From Acidobacteriota bacterium (lineage in GTDB: Bacteria > Acidobacteriota > Vicinamibacteria > Vicinamibacterales > 2-12-FULL-66-21), in NCBI GenBank assembly GCA_020200195.1, contig JAIVJE010000008.1:1-25859 (forward strand): 25,859 nucleotides of DNA, written 5' to 3'. Both the position numbers and the translations under genes were made by a program. Each line of letters starts with the position of its first letter. Positions within the stretch are counted from its first letter, which is position 1. The notes below the pieces were generated by a model, which saw nothing but the letters and a program-made list of their open reading frames with translations, searched no databases and was not told the DNA's origin. Shown piece after piece: positions 1 through 8,039 of the stretch.

Positions 1-1
1 G

Positions 2-544
2 GACTACGGTCTCGTGGGGCCAATGGCCCGGGGTGCCGGGCTCGCATACGACGTCCGCAAAGCGTTCCCCTACCTTGGCTACGAGACGTACGAGTTCGAC
101 GTACCCACGGGGACGGCCGGCGACGTCTACGACCGCTATGTGGTGCGTGTCGAGGAGATGCGGCAGAGCGTGCGGATCGCCCGCCAGGCGCTCGGCCGGA
201 TCACCCCCCGCGGCGTCTTCGACATCCAGGACTATCGCATCGTCCCGCCGCCGAAAGACAAGGTCTACACGGAGATGGAAGCGCTCATTCAGCACTTTCT
301 GATCTACTCGCAAGGATTCAACGTGCCTGCGGGTGAAGCGTACGTGCCGATCGAGGGCCCGCGTGGTGAACATGGCTTCACCATCGTTTCAACCGGCACG
401 AACCGGCCGTGGCGGATCAAGCTGCGCGCGCCCTCGTTCTATGCGTGCCAGGGACTGTCCAAGCTGATCGTTGGCGGCATGATCGCAGATGTCATCGCGG
501 TCATCGGCTCCACCGATGTCGTCATGGGAGACGTGGATCGATGA
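2..544 (+). CDS. nuoD: NADH-quinone oxidoreductase subunit D (3' part, 5' end outside window)
   Basis: This is the C-terminal 180 residues of the 49-kDa type subunit of complex I. It sits at the junction of the peripheral and membrane arms and helps form the quinone site with NuoB. The reading frame is open from base 2 with no start, so the gene begins before the window. Visible family features are the YDVRKAFPYLGYETYEFDVP segment near the left edge, the EEMRQS helix, the GPRGEHGF and RAPSF segments, and the C-terminal run DVVMGDVDR, which matches the usual D-I-V-x-G-E-V-D-R ending. The stop overlaps the nuoE start in an ATGA arrangement, so the two are probably translationally coupled. Identity is secure; only completeness is unknown. 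Confidence 0.96.
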   Translation, partial: DYGLVGPMARGAGLAYDVRKAFPYLGYETYEFDVPTGTAGDVYDRYVVRVEEMRQSVRIARQALGRITPRGVFDIQDYRIVPPPKDKVYTEMEALIQHFLIYSQGFNVPAGEAYVPIEGPRGEHGFTIVSTGTNRPWRIKLRAPSFYACQGLSKLIVGGMIADVIAVIGSTDVVMGDVDR

Positions 545-1149
545 GTTTCCACCCGCTGATGGCGTACGACCGCGCACGGTTCCAGAAGTCCGAGCGCAAG
601 ATCGCAGACGAAGGGCCACCGTTCGTGTTCACCCCGGAGCGACGCGCAAAGCTCGACGACATCCTCACCAAATACCCGCCGGACAAGAAGCGATCAGCGG
701 TGCTGGCCGCGTTGTACCTGGTGCAGGAACAGGTCGGCTATGTCACCGCCGGGGGGATGCGTCACGTTGCCGGCATCCTGGATCTGGCGCCGGCCGAGGT
801 CGAGGACGTCGCGACCTACTACGTCATGTTTTTCAAAGAGCCGGTCGGCAAGCATGTCGTGCAGGTCTGCCGAACGCTCTCGTGCGCGCTGATGGGGGCC
901 GAGCGGGTCACCGAAACGTTGAGCGAGAAGCTCGGGATCAAGGTCGGCGAAACCGACGCATCGGGGACGTTTACGCTGCTCGAGTTCGAATGCCTGGGCG
1001 CCTGCGACCGTGCGCCGGTCATCATGGTCAACAACGCGCAGTGGTACGAATGCGTCAGGCCCGAAGATGTCGGGCGGCTCGTGGACGACCTCACCGCGTC
1101 GAAGCGTGACCCGGCATTCAGCGGCTGCCATCTGAAGGTTGAAGCGTAA
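541..1149 (+). CDS. nuoE: NADH-quinone oxidoreductase subunit E (24-kDa type, 2Fe-2S)
   Basis: The product is 202 residues, a thioredoxin-fold 2Fe-2S protein of the NADH-dehydrogenase module that sits next to NuoF and holds cluster N1a. The four expected ligands are visible as C110-x4-C115 and C151-x3-C155, within VCRTLSC and ECLGACD. The N-terminal helical region contains the usual pattern of an ALYLVQEQ helix followed by DVATYYVMF. The start at 541 was chosen because its ATG overlaps the nuoD stop (ATGA); longer upstream extensions run inside nuoD. The protein is somewhat longer than average because of about 35 extra N-terminal residues and a short C-terminal tail. nuoF follows after 5 bases. 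Confidence 0.96.
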   Translation: MSFHPLMAYDRARFQKSERKIADEGPPFVFTPERRAKLDDILTKYPPDKKRSAVLAALYLVQEQVGYVTAGGMRHVAGILDLAPAEVEDVATYYVMFFKEPVGKHVVQVCRTLSCALMGAERVTETLSEKLGIKVGETDASGTFTLLEFECLGACDRAPVIMVNNAQWYECVRPEDVGRLVDDLTASKRDPAFSGCHLKVEA

Positions 1150-1154
1150 CGCCC

Positions 1155-2453
1155 ATGGAACCGGTCCTCACCAGATACATCCGCGAGCCGAACAGCTATA
1201 CGCTCGCCTTTTTCCTGAAGCACGAGGGCTACGAAGGCCTCCGGAAGGCGCTCGCCATGGCGCCGACCGACGTGATCGAAACCGTGAAGACGTCCGGTCT
1301 GCGCGGCCGGGGCGGCGCGGGGTTCCCGACCGGGATGAAGTGGCAGTTCGTGCTCACGGATACGCCGCTGCCGAAGTACATCTGCTGCAACGCGGACGAG
1401 AGCGAGCCGGGGACGTTCAAGGATCATCTCCTGATGGAGCGCAACCCGCACCTGATGTTCGAAGGCTGCCTGATCGGCTGCTGGGCCATTGGCGCGAAGG
1501 TCGCCTACATTTACATTCGCGGCGAGTTTTTTCACGTCCAGGAGATCCTGGAAGCGGAGCTGGCCAAGGCGTACGCGCAGGGATACGTGGGCAAGAACAT
1601 CCTCGGCACCGGCTTCGACTGCGACATCGTCATTCATCGCGGCGCCGGCGCGTACGAAGCCGGAGAGGAAACGGCACTCATCGAGTCGCTGGAAGGGAAG
1701 CGCGCGCAACCCCGCATCAAGCCGCCGTTTCCGGCTGTCGCGGGCCTGTACAACTGCCCCTCAGCCGTCAACAACGTCGAGACGTTGTGCAATCTTCCGT
1801 CGATTTTCATCAATGGTCCGCAGTGGTTCGCGGGTCTCGGTCCCGAGAAGAACGGCGGGCCGAAGCTGTTCTGTGTGAGCGGGCACGTGAAAAAGCCCGG
1901 CGTATTCGAAGCGACGATGCACACGACGCTCCGCGAGCTGATCTTCGAGCATGCCGGCGGCATGCGCGACGGCCGTCACATCAAGGCGGTCATTCCTGGA
2001 GGCTCGTCGGTTCCGATGCTGCTCCCGCACGAGCTCGATATTCCCGCGAGCTTCGACGCGGTGGCGAAGGCAGGCTCGATGCTGGGATCCGCCGGCATCA
2101 TCGTCATGGACGATACGACCTGCATGGTGTGGGCGGCGAGGAACCTCCTTCACTTCTACAAGCACGAATCCTGCGGCAAGTGCACGCCCTGCCGTGAAGG
2201 CTGCGACTGGCTGTACAAAGTCCTGACCCGCATCGAGGCGGGCGAGGGGGAGTTGCGCGATATCGATCTCCTGGTCAGCGTCGGCAACAACATCGTCGGG
2301 AAAACGCTGTGCGCGTTTGGTGACGCGGCGGCGACGCCCGCGCTCACGACCGTGAAGCACTTCCGGCCCGAGTTCGAGGCCCATGTGAGCGAAGGGCGCT
2401 GCACCGTGCCCGCGGACTGGCGGGCAACGGGGATGCCGGTGGCGGCGCACTGA
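1155..2453 (+). CDS. nuoF: NADH-quinone oxidoreductase subunit F (51-kDa type, NADH/FMN and 4Fe-4S)
   Basis: This 432-residue subunit binds NADH and FMN and passes electrons to cluster N3. The glycine-rich FMN/NADH motif GRGGAGFPTGMKW is at residues 51-63, and CNADESEPGTFKD follows from about residue 78. The N3 ligands are C340-x2-C343-x2-C346 in ESCGKCTPC plus C386 in KTLCAFGD. The length is normal, with no fused NuoG or NuoE domain. The stop overlaps the nuoH start as TGATG. The usual next gene, nuoG, which holds the clusters downstream of N3, is missing here, so the expected electron acceptor of NuoF is not encoded in this part of the operon. Confidence 0.97.
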   Translation: MEPVLTRYIREPNSYTLAFFLKHEGYEGLRKALAMAPTDVIETVKTSGLRGRGGAGFPTGMKWQFVLTDTPLPKYICCNADESEPGTFKDHLLMERNPHLMFEGCLIGCWAIGAKVAYIYIRGEFFHVQEILEAELAKAYAQGYVGKNILGTGFDCDIVIHRGAGAYEAGEETALIESLEGKRAQPRIKPPFPAVAGLYNCPSAVNNVETLCNLPSIFINGPQWFAGLGPEKNGGPKLFCVSGHVKKPGVFEATMHTTLRELIFEHAGGMRDGRHIKAVIPGGSSVPMLLPHELDIPASFDAVAKAGSMLGSAGIIVMDDTTCMVWAARNLLHFYKHESCGKCTPCREGCDWLYKVLTRIEAGEGELRDIDLLVSVGNNIVGKTLCAFGDAAATPALTTVKHFRPEFEAHVSEGRCTVPADWRATGMPVAAH

Positions 2454-3487
2454 TGGGTTGGCTGCCCCCGGCGCCGGTAGTGGCCCACCTCGGCCTCATC
2501 TTCGTCATTTTCAACATGCTCGTTCTCTCGGCCGCCTTCATGGTGTGGCTCGAGCGGAAGGTGTGTGCGTACATTCAGGATCGCGTCGGGCCCAATCGGG
2601 TCGGGTTCGAAGGCGTGCTTCAGCCGTTTGCCGACGTCATCAAGCTGATGTTCAAGGAGCAGCTGCGGCCGAAGGCGGCCGACACGCTGCTGTTTGCAAT
2701 CGCGCCGGTCATTTCCGCAGCCGCGGCGTTCGCCGCGTTCGCGGTCGTGCCATTCGGGACCGAAACGACGCTGTTTGGTCTGCTCGACGAGCCCATTCCC
2801 CTCCAAATCACCGACGTCAACGTCGCGGTGCTCGTGATTTTCGCGATCACCTCGATGGGGGTGTACGGCATCGTGCTCGCGGGTTGGAGCTCGAACAGCA
2901 AGTACTCGCTGCTTGGAGGGCTCCGATCGTCCGCGCAGATGATCAGTTACGAGCTCGCGTACGGCCTGGCGCTGGCTGCCGTGATCATGCTCGCCGGGTC
3001 GTTGTCCCTGCGCGAGATCGTGATGAACCAGGCGGGAACCTGGTGGGGATTCATCCCCAAGTGGTACCTCTTTCTGCAGCCCGCCGGTTTCCTGATCTAC
3101 ATGATCGCGGGGGTCGCCGAAACCAACCGGGCGCCGTTCGACTTTCCGGAAGCGGAGCAGGAGCTCGTGGCCGGATACCACACCGAGTACAGCTCGATGA
3201 GCTTCGCGCTGTTCTTCCTCGCCGAGTACGTGAACATGGTCACGGTGTCGGCGGTCGCGACCAGCCTGTATCTCGGCGGCTGGCTGGGGCCGTTTCTGCC
3301 GGACTGGCTCGCGTGGGTCTGGTTCCTCGTGAAGGTGTTCCTGCTGCTGTTCTTCTACGTGTGGATGCGCTGGACGCTGCCGCGCTACCGCTACGACCAG
3401 TTGATGGAATTCGGGTGGAAATGGCTGCTGCCCGCGGCGGTCATCAATCTGCTCGCCACCGCGGCGCTGGTGTTGTGGCTTGAATAA
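2453..3487 (+). CDS. nuoH: NADH-quinone oxidoreductase subunit H (membrane, quinone-site anchor)
   Basis: The product is 344 residues, a polytopic membrane subunit with about eight transmembrane helices that forms the membrane side of the quinone chamber. Both family signatures are visible: WLERKVCAYIQDRVGPNRVG near residue 33, and the ETNRAPFDFPEAEQELVAGY loop in the middle of the protein, rich in conserved acidic residues. The ATG at 2453 overlaps the nuoF TGA, which fixes the start. The gene directly follows nuoF instead of nuoG, and the next gene is nuoJ after 27 bases instead of nuoI. Both junctions are clean, with no remnant of the missing genes. Confidence 0.97.
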   Translation: MGWLPPAPVVAHLGLIFVIFNMLVLSAAFMVWLERKVCAYIQDRVGPNRVGFEGVLQPFADVIKLMFKEQLRPKAADTLLFAIAPVISAAAAFAAFAVVPFGTETTLFGLLDEPIPLQITDVNVAVLVIFAITSMGVYGIVLAGWSSNSKYSLLGGLRSSAQMISYELAYGLALAAVIMLAGSLSLREIVMNQAGTWWGFIPKWYLFLQPAGFLIYMIAGVAETNRAPFDFPEAEQELVAGYHTEYSSMSFALFFLAEYVNMVTVSAVATSLYLGGWLGPFLPDWLAWVWFLVKVFLLLFFYVWMRWTLPRYRYDQLMEFGWKWLLPAAVINLLATAALVLWLE

Positions 3488-3514
3488 AGTACCACGTCGG
3501 CCCTTTGAGCTCTG

Positions 3515-4036
3515 ATGGAAGTCATCGCGTTTTATATCTTCGCACTGCTCGCCATCGTGACGTCGCTGCTCGTCGTCGGGCAGCGGAATCCGATGCACAG
3601 CGTGATGCTGCTCATCGCGTCATTCGGCGCGCTGGCGGGCCTGTATGTCCTGCTGGATGCGCCGTTCACCGCGGTCACGCAGATCATCATCTACGCGGGC
3701 GCCATCATGGTGCTCTTCCTGTTCGTCGTCATGCTGCTGAACCTCCCGCGTGAGGAGCCGGCGCCTCCGGCGATTGCCGGCAGGGCGAGGCCGGCGGGGC
3801 TGAAGATTGCCGCGGTGCTGTCGCTCCTGCTGGCGGCTGAACTGGTGTGGGCGCTGTCGCGGATCGGCCTCGGGTGGTTCGCGCAGGACCCGGCGGCGGC
3901 CTCGGTCAGTTCGGTGACCCGGATCGGCTCGCGGCTGTTCGCGCAGGACGGCTACGCGTTTGCCTTCGAGGCGACCTCGATCCTGATCCTGGTCGCGATG
4001 ATCGGCGCCGTCGTGCTCGCCCGGAAGGAGCACTGA
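3515..4036 (+). CDS. nuoJ: NADH-quinone oxidoreductase subunit J
   Basis: This 173-residue integral membrane subunit has five hydrophobic segments. The conserved third-helix region IIIYAGAIMVLFLFVVMLLN is visible at about residues 58-77; in complex I structures this helix carries the pi-bulge that helps couple quinone reduction to proton movement. A loop of about 20 proline- and alanine-rich residues follows, then two more hydrophobic segments, and the protein ends with RKEH. The start is the first ATG giving the typical N-terminal helix; no strong Shine-Dalgarno sequence is seen in the 27-base gap after nuoH. nuoK begins 3 bases after the stop. Confidence 0.93.
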   Translation: MEVIAFYIFALLAIVTSLLVVGQRNPMHSVMLLIASFGALAGLYVLLDAPFTAVTQIIIYAGAIMVLFLFVVMLLNLPREEPAPPAIAGRARPAGLKIAAVLSLLLAAELVWALSRIGLGWFAQDPAAASVSSVTRIGSRLFAQDGYAFAFEATSILILVAMIGAVVLARKEH

Positions 4037-4039
4037 TTC

Positions 4040-4342
4040 GTGGTACCGCTCAACTACTACCTGATTCTTTCCGGCATCCTCTTCGCCATCGGCACCTCGG
4101 GCGTGTTCCTGAGGCGCAACCTGATCACGGTAATGCTCTCGATCGAGATCATGTTGAACGCGGTGAACCTGACATTCGTCGCCGTCGGCCGTTATCTCGG
4201 GACGGTCGATGGCCAGATCATCACCTTCTTCGTCATGACCGTCGCTGCCGCGGAGGCGGCGGTCGGCCTGGCGCTCGTCATTGCCCTCTTCCGCCATCGC
4301 GAAACGCTCAGCCCCGACGCATTCACGGCGCTGAAATGGTAA
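4040..4342 (+). CDS. nuoK: NADH-quinone oxidoreductase subunit K
   Basis: The product is a 100-residue, three-helix membrane subunit, the usual length for the family. The two membrane glutamates essential for proton translocation are present at E36 (in MLSIEIMLN) and E72 (in AAAEAAVGLA), the same positions as in the E. coli protein. The start is GTG at 4040, three bases after nuoJ, and gives the expected N-terminus (PLNYYLILSGILF). The end overlaps the likely nuoL start by 7 bases. Confidence 0.96.
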   Translation: MVPLNYYLILSGILFAIGTSGVFLRRNLITVMLSIEIMLNAVNLTFVAVGRYLGTVDGQIITFFVMTVAAAEAAVGLALVIALFRHRETLSPDAFTALKW

Positions 4343-6459
4343 CGATGCTGCTGCTGATCCCGCTGCTTCCGTTCGCAGGCTTCCTCGTCAATGCGTTCGT
4401 CGGGAAGCGGCTGTCGAAATCCGTGTCAGGCGGGCTCGCGTGCGCCGTGATGCTCGCGGCGTTCGGCGTATCCGTGCTCTCAGTCTGGACGATGCTCGGC
4501 GCGGAGCCGCGGGCGCTGCGCGTGGACCTGGGCATGTGGCTGGCGTCCGGCGACTTGCAGGTGCCGTTCGTGCTGCGGCTGGACCCGCTGTCCGCGGTGA
4601 TGATCCTCGTGGTCACCGGCATCGGGTCATTGATCCACATCTACTCGGTCGGCTACATGCACGAGGAGCCGGATAGCGAGTATGCGCGCTACTTCTCGTA
4701 CTTGAACCTGTTCGCGTCGTTCATGCTCATCCTGGTTCTGGGCGCGAACTTCCCGGTGATGTTCGTCGGTTGGGAAGGCGTCGGGCTCTGTTCGTACTTG
4801 CTGATCGGTTTCTGGTTCACCAAACAGTCCGCGGCGGACGCCGGCAAGAAAGCGTTCATCGTCAATCGTATCGGCAACCTCGGGTTTATCCTCGGCATGC
4901 TGCTGATCTTCGTGACCTTCGGCAGCCTCGATTTCCAGGACGTCGCCGCGCGCGCCGCCGCGCGTGCCGCCGAGCCGGCAGCTTTTGGCATGCTGTCGGC
5001 TGAGGCCGTCATGACGATTGCCACGCTCCTGCTGTTTCTGGGGGCGGCGGGCAAGTCCGCGCAGATTCCGCTGCACGTCTGGCTGCCGGACGCGATGGAA
5101 GGCCCCACGCCGGTTTCCGCCCTCATTCATGCCGCGACGATGGTCACTGCGGGCGTTTATCTGATCGGACGGAATGCCGTCCTGTTCAGCCATGCGCCGT
5201 TCACGCTCGCGGTGGTCGCCGCGATCGGTGTGGCGACGGCGCTGATGGCCGGCACCATCGGGCTCGTGCAGAACGATATCAAGCGCGTGCTGGCGTACTC
5301 GACAGTGTCCCAGCTCGGGTACATGTTCCTGGCCATGGGCGTCGGAGCGTATGCGGCCGGCATTTTCCACCTGTATACCCACGCGTTCTTCAAGGCGCTG
5401 CTGTTTCTCGGGTCCGGGGCCGTGATCCACGCCCTTGCAGGGGAGCAGGACCTGCGCAACATGGGAGGGTTGAAGAAACACCTCCCGATTACCTACTGGA
5501 CGTTTCTCATCGGCGCGCTCGCGATTGCCGGCGTGCCGCTGCTGTCGGGGTTCTTCAGCAAGGATGAAATCCTGTTCCGCACGTTCAGCAGCGGACACAC
5601 CTTCCTGTGGCTGATCGGCGTCATCACGTCGCTGCTGACCGCCACTTACATGTTCCGGCTGGTGTTTCTTGCGTTCCACGGGGAGCGCCGCCACGACGCA
5701 CACGACGGGGATCATCCCGAAGAAGAAGAGCCGGTGCGGCATATCGCGCACGTCATGGCGTCACCCGCGCCGGCCCATGGCGCGCATGGAGGGCACCGCC
5801 ACGGTCTGCACGATGCGCCGCCGTCGATGGCCATCCCGCTGATCGTGCTCGCGATCGGGTCGATCGTCGCCGGTTACGTGGGCGTGCCCCACGCGCTCGG
5901 CGGTGCCAACCACATCGAGACGTTCCTCGAGCCGAGCTTCGAGATCGAGGCCAACCGCGAACGGGAATTCACGGCTGCGGGATTCAGCCCCATTTCTTCG
6001 ATTCAGGCGACCGCGCCGCAGCATGAACGTGCCCCGACCACCGAGACGCACGCGCCGGCCGCAGATGAGCGAACCGAGCTCATGCTGATGGGCCTGTCGA
6101 GCGGCATCGCCGTCGCCGGTATCGGCATCGCCGCCTACTTCTCGCTGAGGCGGCGCGATGCCGCCGATGCATTGGCGCATCGCTTCCACGGCCTCTACCG
6201 ACTGCTGTGCAACAAATACTACGTGGACGAATTGTACGAGGCAGTCATCGTGCAGCCGATCAAGCTGCTGTCGACCGGCGGTCTGTGGAAGGGCGTCGAC
6301 GCCGGCTTCATCGACGGGACCGTGAATGGGGTCGGCCTGACGGTGCGGACGGGCAGCGGGGCGCTCCGCCGGCTGCAGACCGGTTCGATCCGCACGTACG
6401 CCGCGTCCCTGTTTCTGGGCGTGGTGTTGATCCTCGGTTACTACCTGTTGCGCTACTGA
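4336..6459 (+). CDS. nuoL: NADH-quinone oxidoreductase subunit L (antiporter-like)
   Basis: This is the distal proton-pumping antiporter-like subunit, 707 residues if started at ATG 4336. An ATG three codons later (4345) is an alternative, and neither has a clear Shine-Dalgarno sequence. The TM5 glutamate is E147 in GWEGVGLCSYL and the TM7 lysine is K240 in AGKSAQIPLHVWLPDAM; FFSKDEIL is also visible. The C-terminus carries the long lateral-helix region with the CNKYYVDELYEAVIV segment and a final hydrophobic helix. Residues of roughly 447-495 form a loop unusually rich in His, Asp and Glu (nine or more His), and a further low-complexity linker lies near residues 535-580. The stop overlaps nuoM (TGATG). 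Confidence 0.96.
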   Translation: MVTMLLLIPLLPFAGFLVNAFVGKRLSKSVSGGLACAVMLAAFGVSVLSVWTMLGAEPRALRVDLGMWLASGDLQVPFVLRLDPLSAVMILVVTGIGSLIHIYSVGYMHEEPDSEYARYFSYLNLFASFMLILVLGANFPVMFVGWEGVGLCSYLLIGFWFTKQSAADAGKKAFIVNRIGNLGFILGMLLIFVTFGSLDFQDVAARAAARAAEPAAFGMLSAEAVMTIATLLLFLGAAGKSAQIPLHVWLPDAMEGPTPVSALIHAATMVTAGVYLIGRNAVLFSHAPFTLAVVAAIGVATALMAGTIGLVQNDIKRVLAYSTVSQLGYMFLAMGVGAYAAGIFHLYTHAFFKALLFLGSGAVIHALAGEQDLRNMGGLKKHLPITYWTFLIGALAIAGVPLLSGFFSKDEILFRTFSSGHTFLWLIGVITSLLTATYMFRLVFLAFHGERRHDAHDGDHPEEEEPVRHIAHVMASPAPAHGAHGGHRHGLHDAPPSMAIPLIVLAIGSIVAGYVGVPHALGGANHIETFLEPSFEIEANREREFTAAGFSPISSIQATAPQHERAPTTETHAPAADERTELMLMGLSSGIAVAGIGIAAYFSLRRRDAADALAHRFHGLYRLLCNKYYVDELYEAVIVQPIKLLSTGGLWKGVDAGFIDGTVNGVGLTVRTGSGALRRLQTGSIRTYAASLFLGVVLILGYYLLRY

Positions 6460-8039
6460 TGATGCTGTCGCTCATCGTGTTCCTCCCTCTGGCGGGCGCC
6501 CTGCTCGTGCTGATCGCCGGCGGCCGCGGCGATCGGCCCGACCGCGAGCCGCTCGTCCGTACCCTTGCGCTGGCGGCGTCGCTCGTGACGTTCGCGGGGA
6601 CGCTCTACATGTGGTACCGCTTCGACCCGACGAGCGCCGCGTACCAGTTCGAGGAGCGGTACAGCTGGATGCCGAACTTTGGCATCCAGTACTACATTGG
6701 CGTGGACGGCATCAGCCTTCTGCTGATCGTCCTCACCGGATTCCTGACGCCGCTTGCGCTGCTCTCCTCCTGGGAGTCGGTCCACAAGAGCGTCAAGGCG
6801 TTCTCGTTCTTCATCCTGGCGCTCGAGACCGCCATGCTCGGCGTGTTCGTGTCGATCGACCTGTTCCTGTTCTACGTGTTCTGGGACGCGGTGCTGATCC
6901 CGATGTACTTCCTGATCGGGGTGTGGGGCTACGAGCGGCGGGTCTATGCCGCAATCAAGTTCATCCTGTACACGATGGCGGGCAGCGTGCTGATGCTCCT
7001 GGCGATCATCGGGCTCGCCGCCGCGCATTCGACGGCCACCGGCGCGGCGAGTTTCAACCTGATCGATCTGTACGGCCTCACGCTCTCGCCGCGGAAGGAG
7101 TTCTGGTTCTTCCTCGCGTTCACGCTCGCCTTCGTCATCAAGGTCCCGTTGTTCCCGTTCCACACGTGGCTTCCCGACGCGCACGTCGAGGCGCCGACCG
7201 CCGGCTCGATCATCCTGGCGGGTGTGATGCTCAAGATGGGGACCTACGGGTTGCTGCGCCTCGCGTTTCCGCTCTTCCCGACGGCCGCGCTGTACTTTGC
7301 GCCGATCATCGCGGTGCTCGCGGTGGTCGGCATCACCTACGGCGCGCTGGTCGCGATGGTGCAGCCGGACCTGAAGAAGCTCGTCGCCTACTCCAGCGTC
7401 AGCCATCTGGGCTTCGTCGTCCTTGGCCTCTGCGCGATGAACGTGCAGGGCGTGCACGGCGCTTTGTACCAGATGCTGAATCACGGTGTCAGCACCGGGG
7501 GCCTCTTCATGATCGTGGGCATGCTGTCCGATCGCCGGCATACGCGGCTCATCGCGGAGTTCGGGGGCCTCGAGGCCGTTATGCCGAAGTTCGTCGCGGC
7601 ATTCCTGCTCGTCACCCTGTCGTCGATCGCGCTGCCCGGCATGAACGGCTTCGTCGGCGAGTTCCTCATTCTTCTTGGCGCGTTCCGATGGAACGCGACG
7701 TTCGCCACGTTTGCCGCGTCCGGCGTGATCCTCTCGGCGGTCTACATGCTGTGGATGTTCCAGCGGGTGAACTACGGCTCGGTCACCAATGACAAGAACC
7801 GTGGTTTGCGCGACCTGACGCCGCGTGAGTGGGCCATGATGGTGCCGACCGTCGCAATGGCCGTCATCATGGGCGTGGTGCCGGTTGTGTTCATGCGGCC
7901 GATGGAGCCTGCGGTCACTCGGGTGGTCGAGCGTGTCACCGGCCGCCAGCCGGCCCAGGTGAATGCGCACCCGCTGCCGCGAGAAACCCGGAGCCCACGG
8001 CCCGAAGCCCAGAGGCTGCGCCGGGGCGAAGTCCGATGA
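6459..8039 (+). CDS. nuoM: NADH-quinone oxidoreductase subunit M (antiporter-like)
   Basis: The product is 526 residues, the middle of the three antiporter-like proton-pumping subunits. Conserved features include IKVPLFPFHTWLPDAHVEAP (pump lysine), AGVMLKMGTYGLLRL (second lysine), KKLVAYSSVSHLGF, and GFVGEFLILLG (glutamate of the C-terminal half-channel). The TM5 position, a glutamate in most family members within a WE-x3-(L/I)-(V/I)-PMYFLI context, is aspartate here: D143 in FWDAVLIPMYFLIG (codon 6885-6887). The start at 6459 overlaps the nuoL stop; a second ATG follows immediately. The tail of about 25 residues is rich in Arg and Pro and looks unconserved. The stop overlaps nuoN. Confidence 0.96.
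   Translation: MMLSLIVFLPLAGALLVLIAGGRGDRPDREPLVRTLALAASLVTFAGTLYMWYRFDPTSAAYQFEERYSWMPNFGIQYYIGVDGISLLLIVLTGFLTPLALLSSWESVHKSVKAFSFFILALETAMLGVFVSIDLFLFYVFWDAVLIPMYFLIGVWGYERRVYAAIKFILYTMAGSVLMLLAIIGLAAAHSTATGAASFNLIDLYGLTLSPRKEFWFFLAFTLAFVIKVPLFPFHTWLPDAHVEAPTAGSIILAGVMLKMGTYGLLRLAFPLFPTAALYFAPIIAVLAVVGITYGALVAMVQPDLKKLVAYSSVSHLGFVVLGLCAMNVQGVHGALYQMLNHGVSTGGLFMIVGMLSDRRHTRLIAEFGGLEAVMPKFVAAFLLVTLSSIALPGMNGFVGEFLILLGAFRWNATFATFAASGVILSAVYMLWMFQRVNYGSVTNDKNRGLRDLTPREWAMMVPTVAMAVIMGVVPVVFMRPMEPAVTRVVERVTGRQPAQVNAHPLPRETRSPRPEAQRLRRGEVR

Noticed and set aside
2156..3598. 480-codon minus-strand open frame over nuoF, nuoH and nuoJ
   Set aside because: It is rich in Arg, His and Gln, has no domain-like pattern, and lies opposite strongly supported genes.
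3847..4335. Upstream extension of the nuoL reading frame
   Set aside because: It runs through nuoJ and nuoK in another frame; those genes have secure family matches and nuoL aligns from the ATG at 4336.
6453..7970. 505-codon minus-strand open frame over nuoM
   Set aside because: Highly charged low-complexity translation, a complement shadow of a membrane protein gene.
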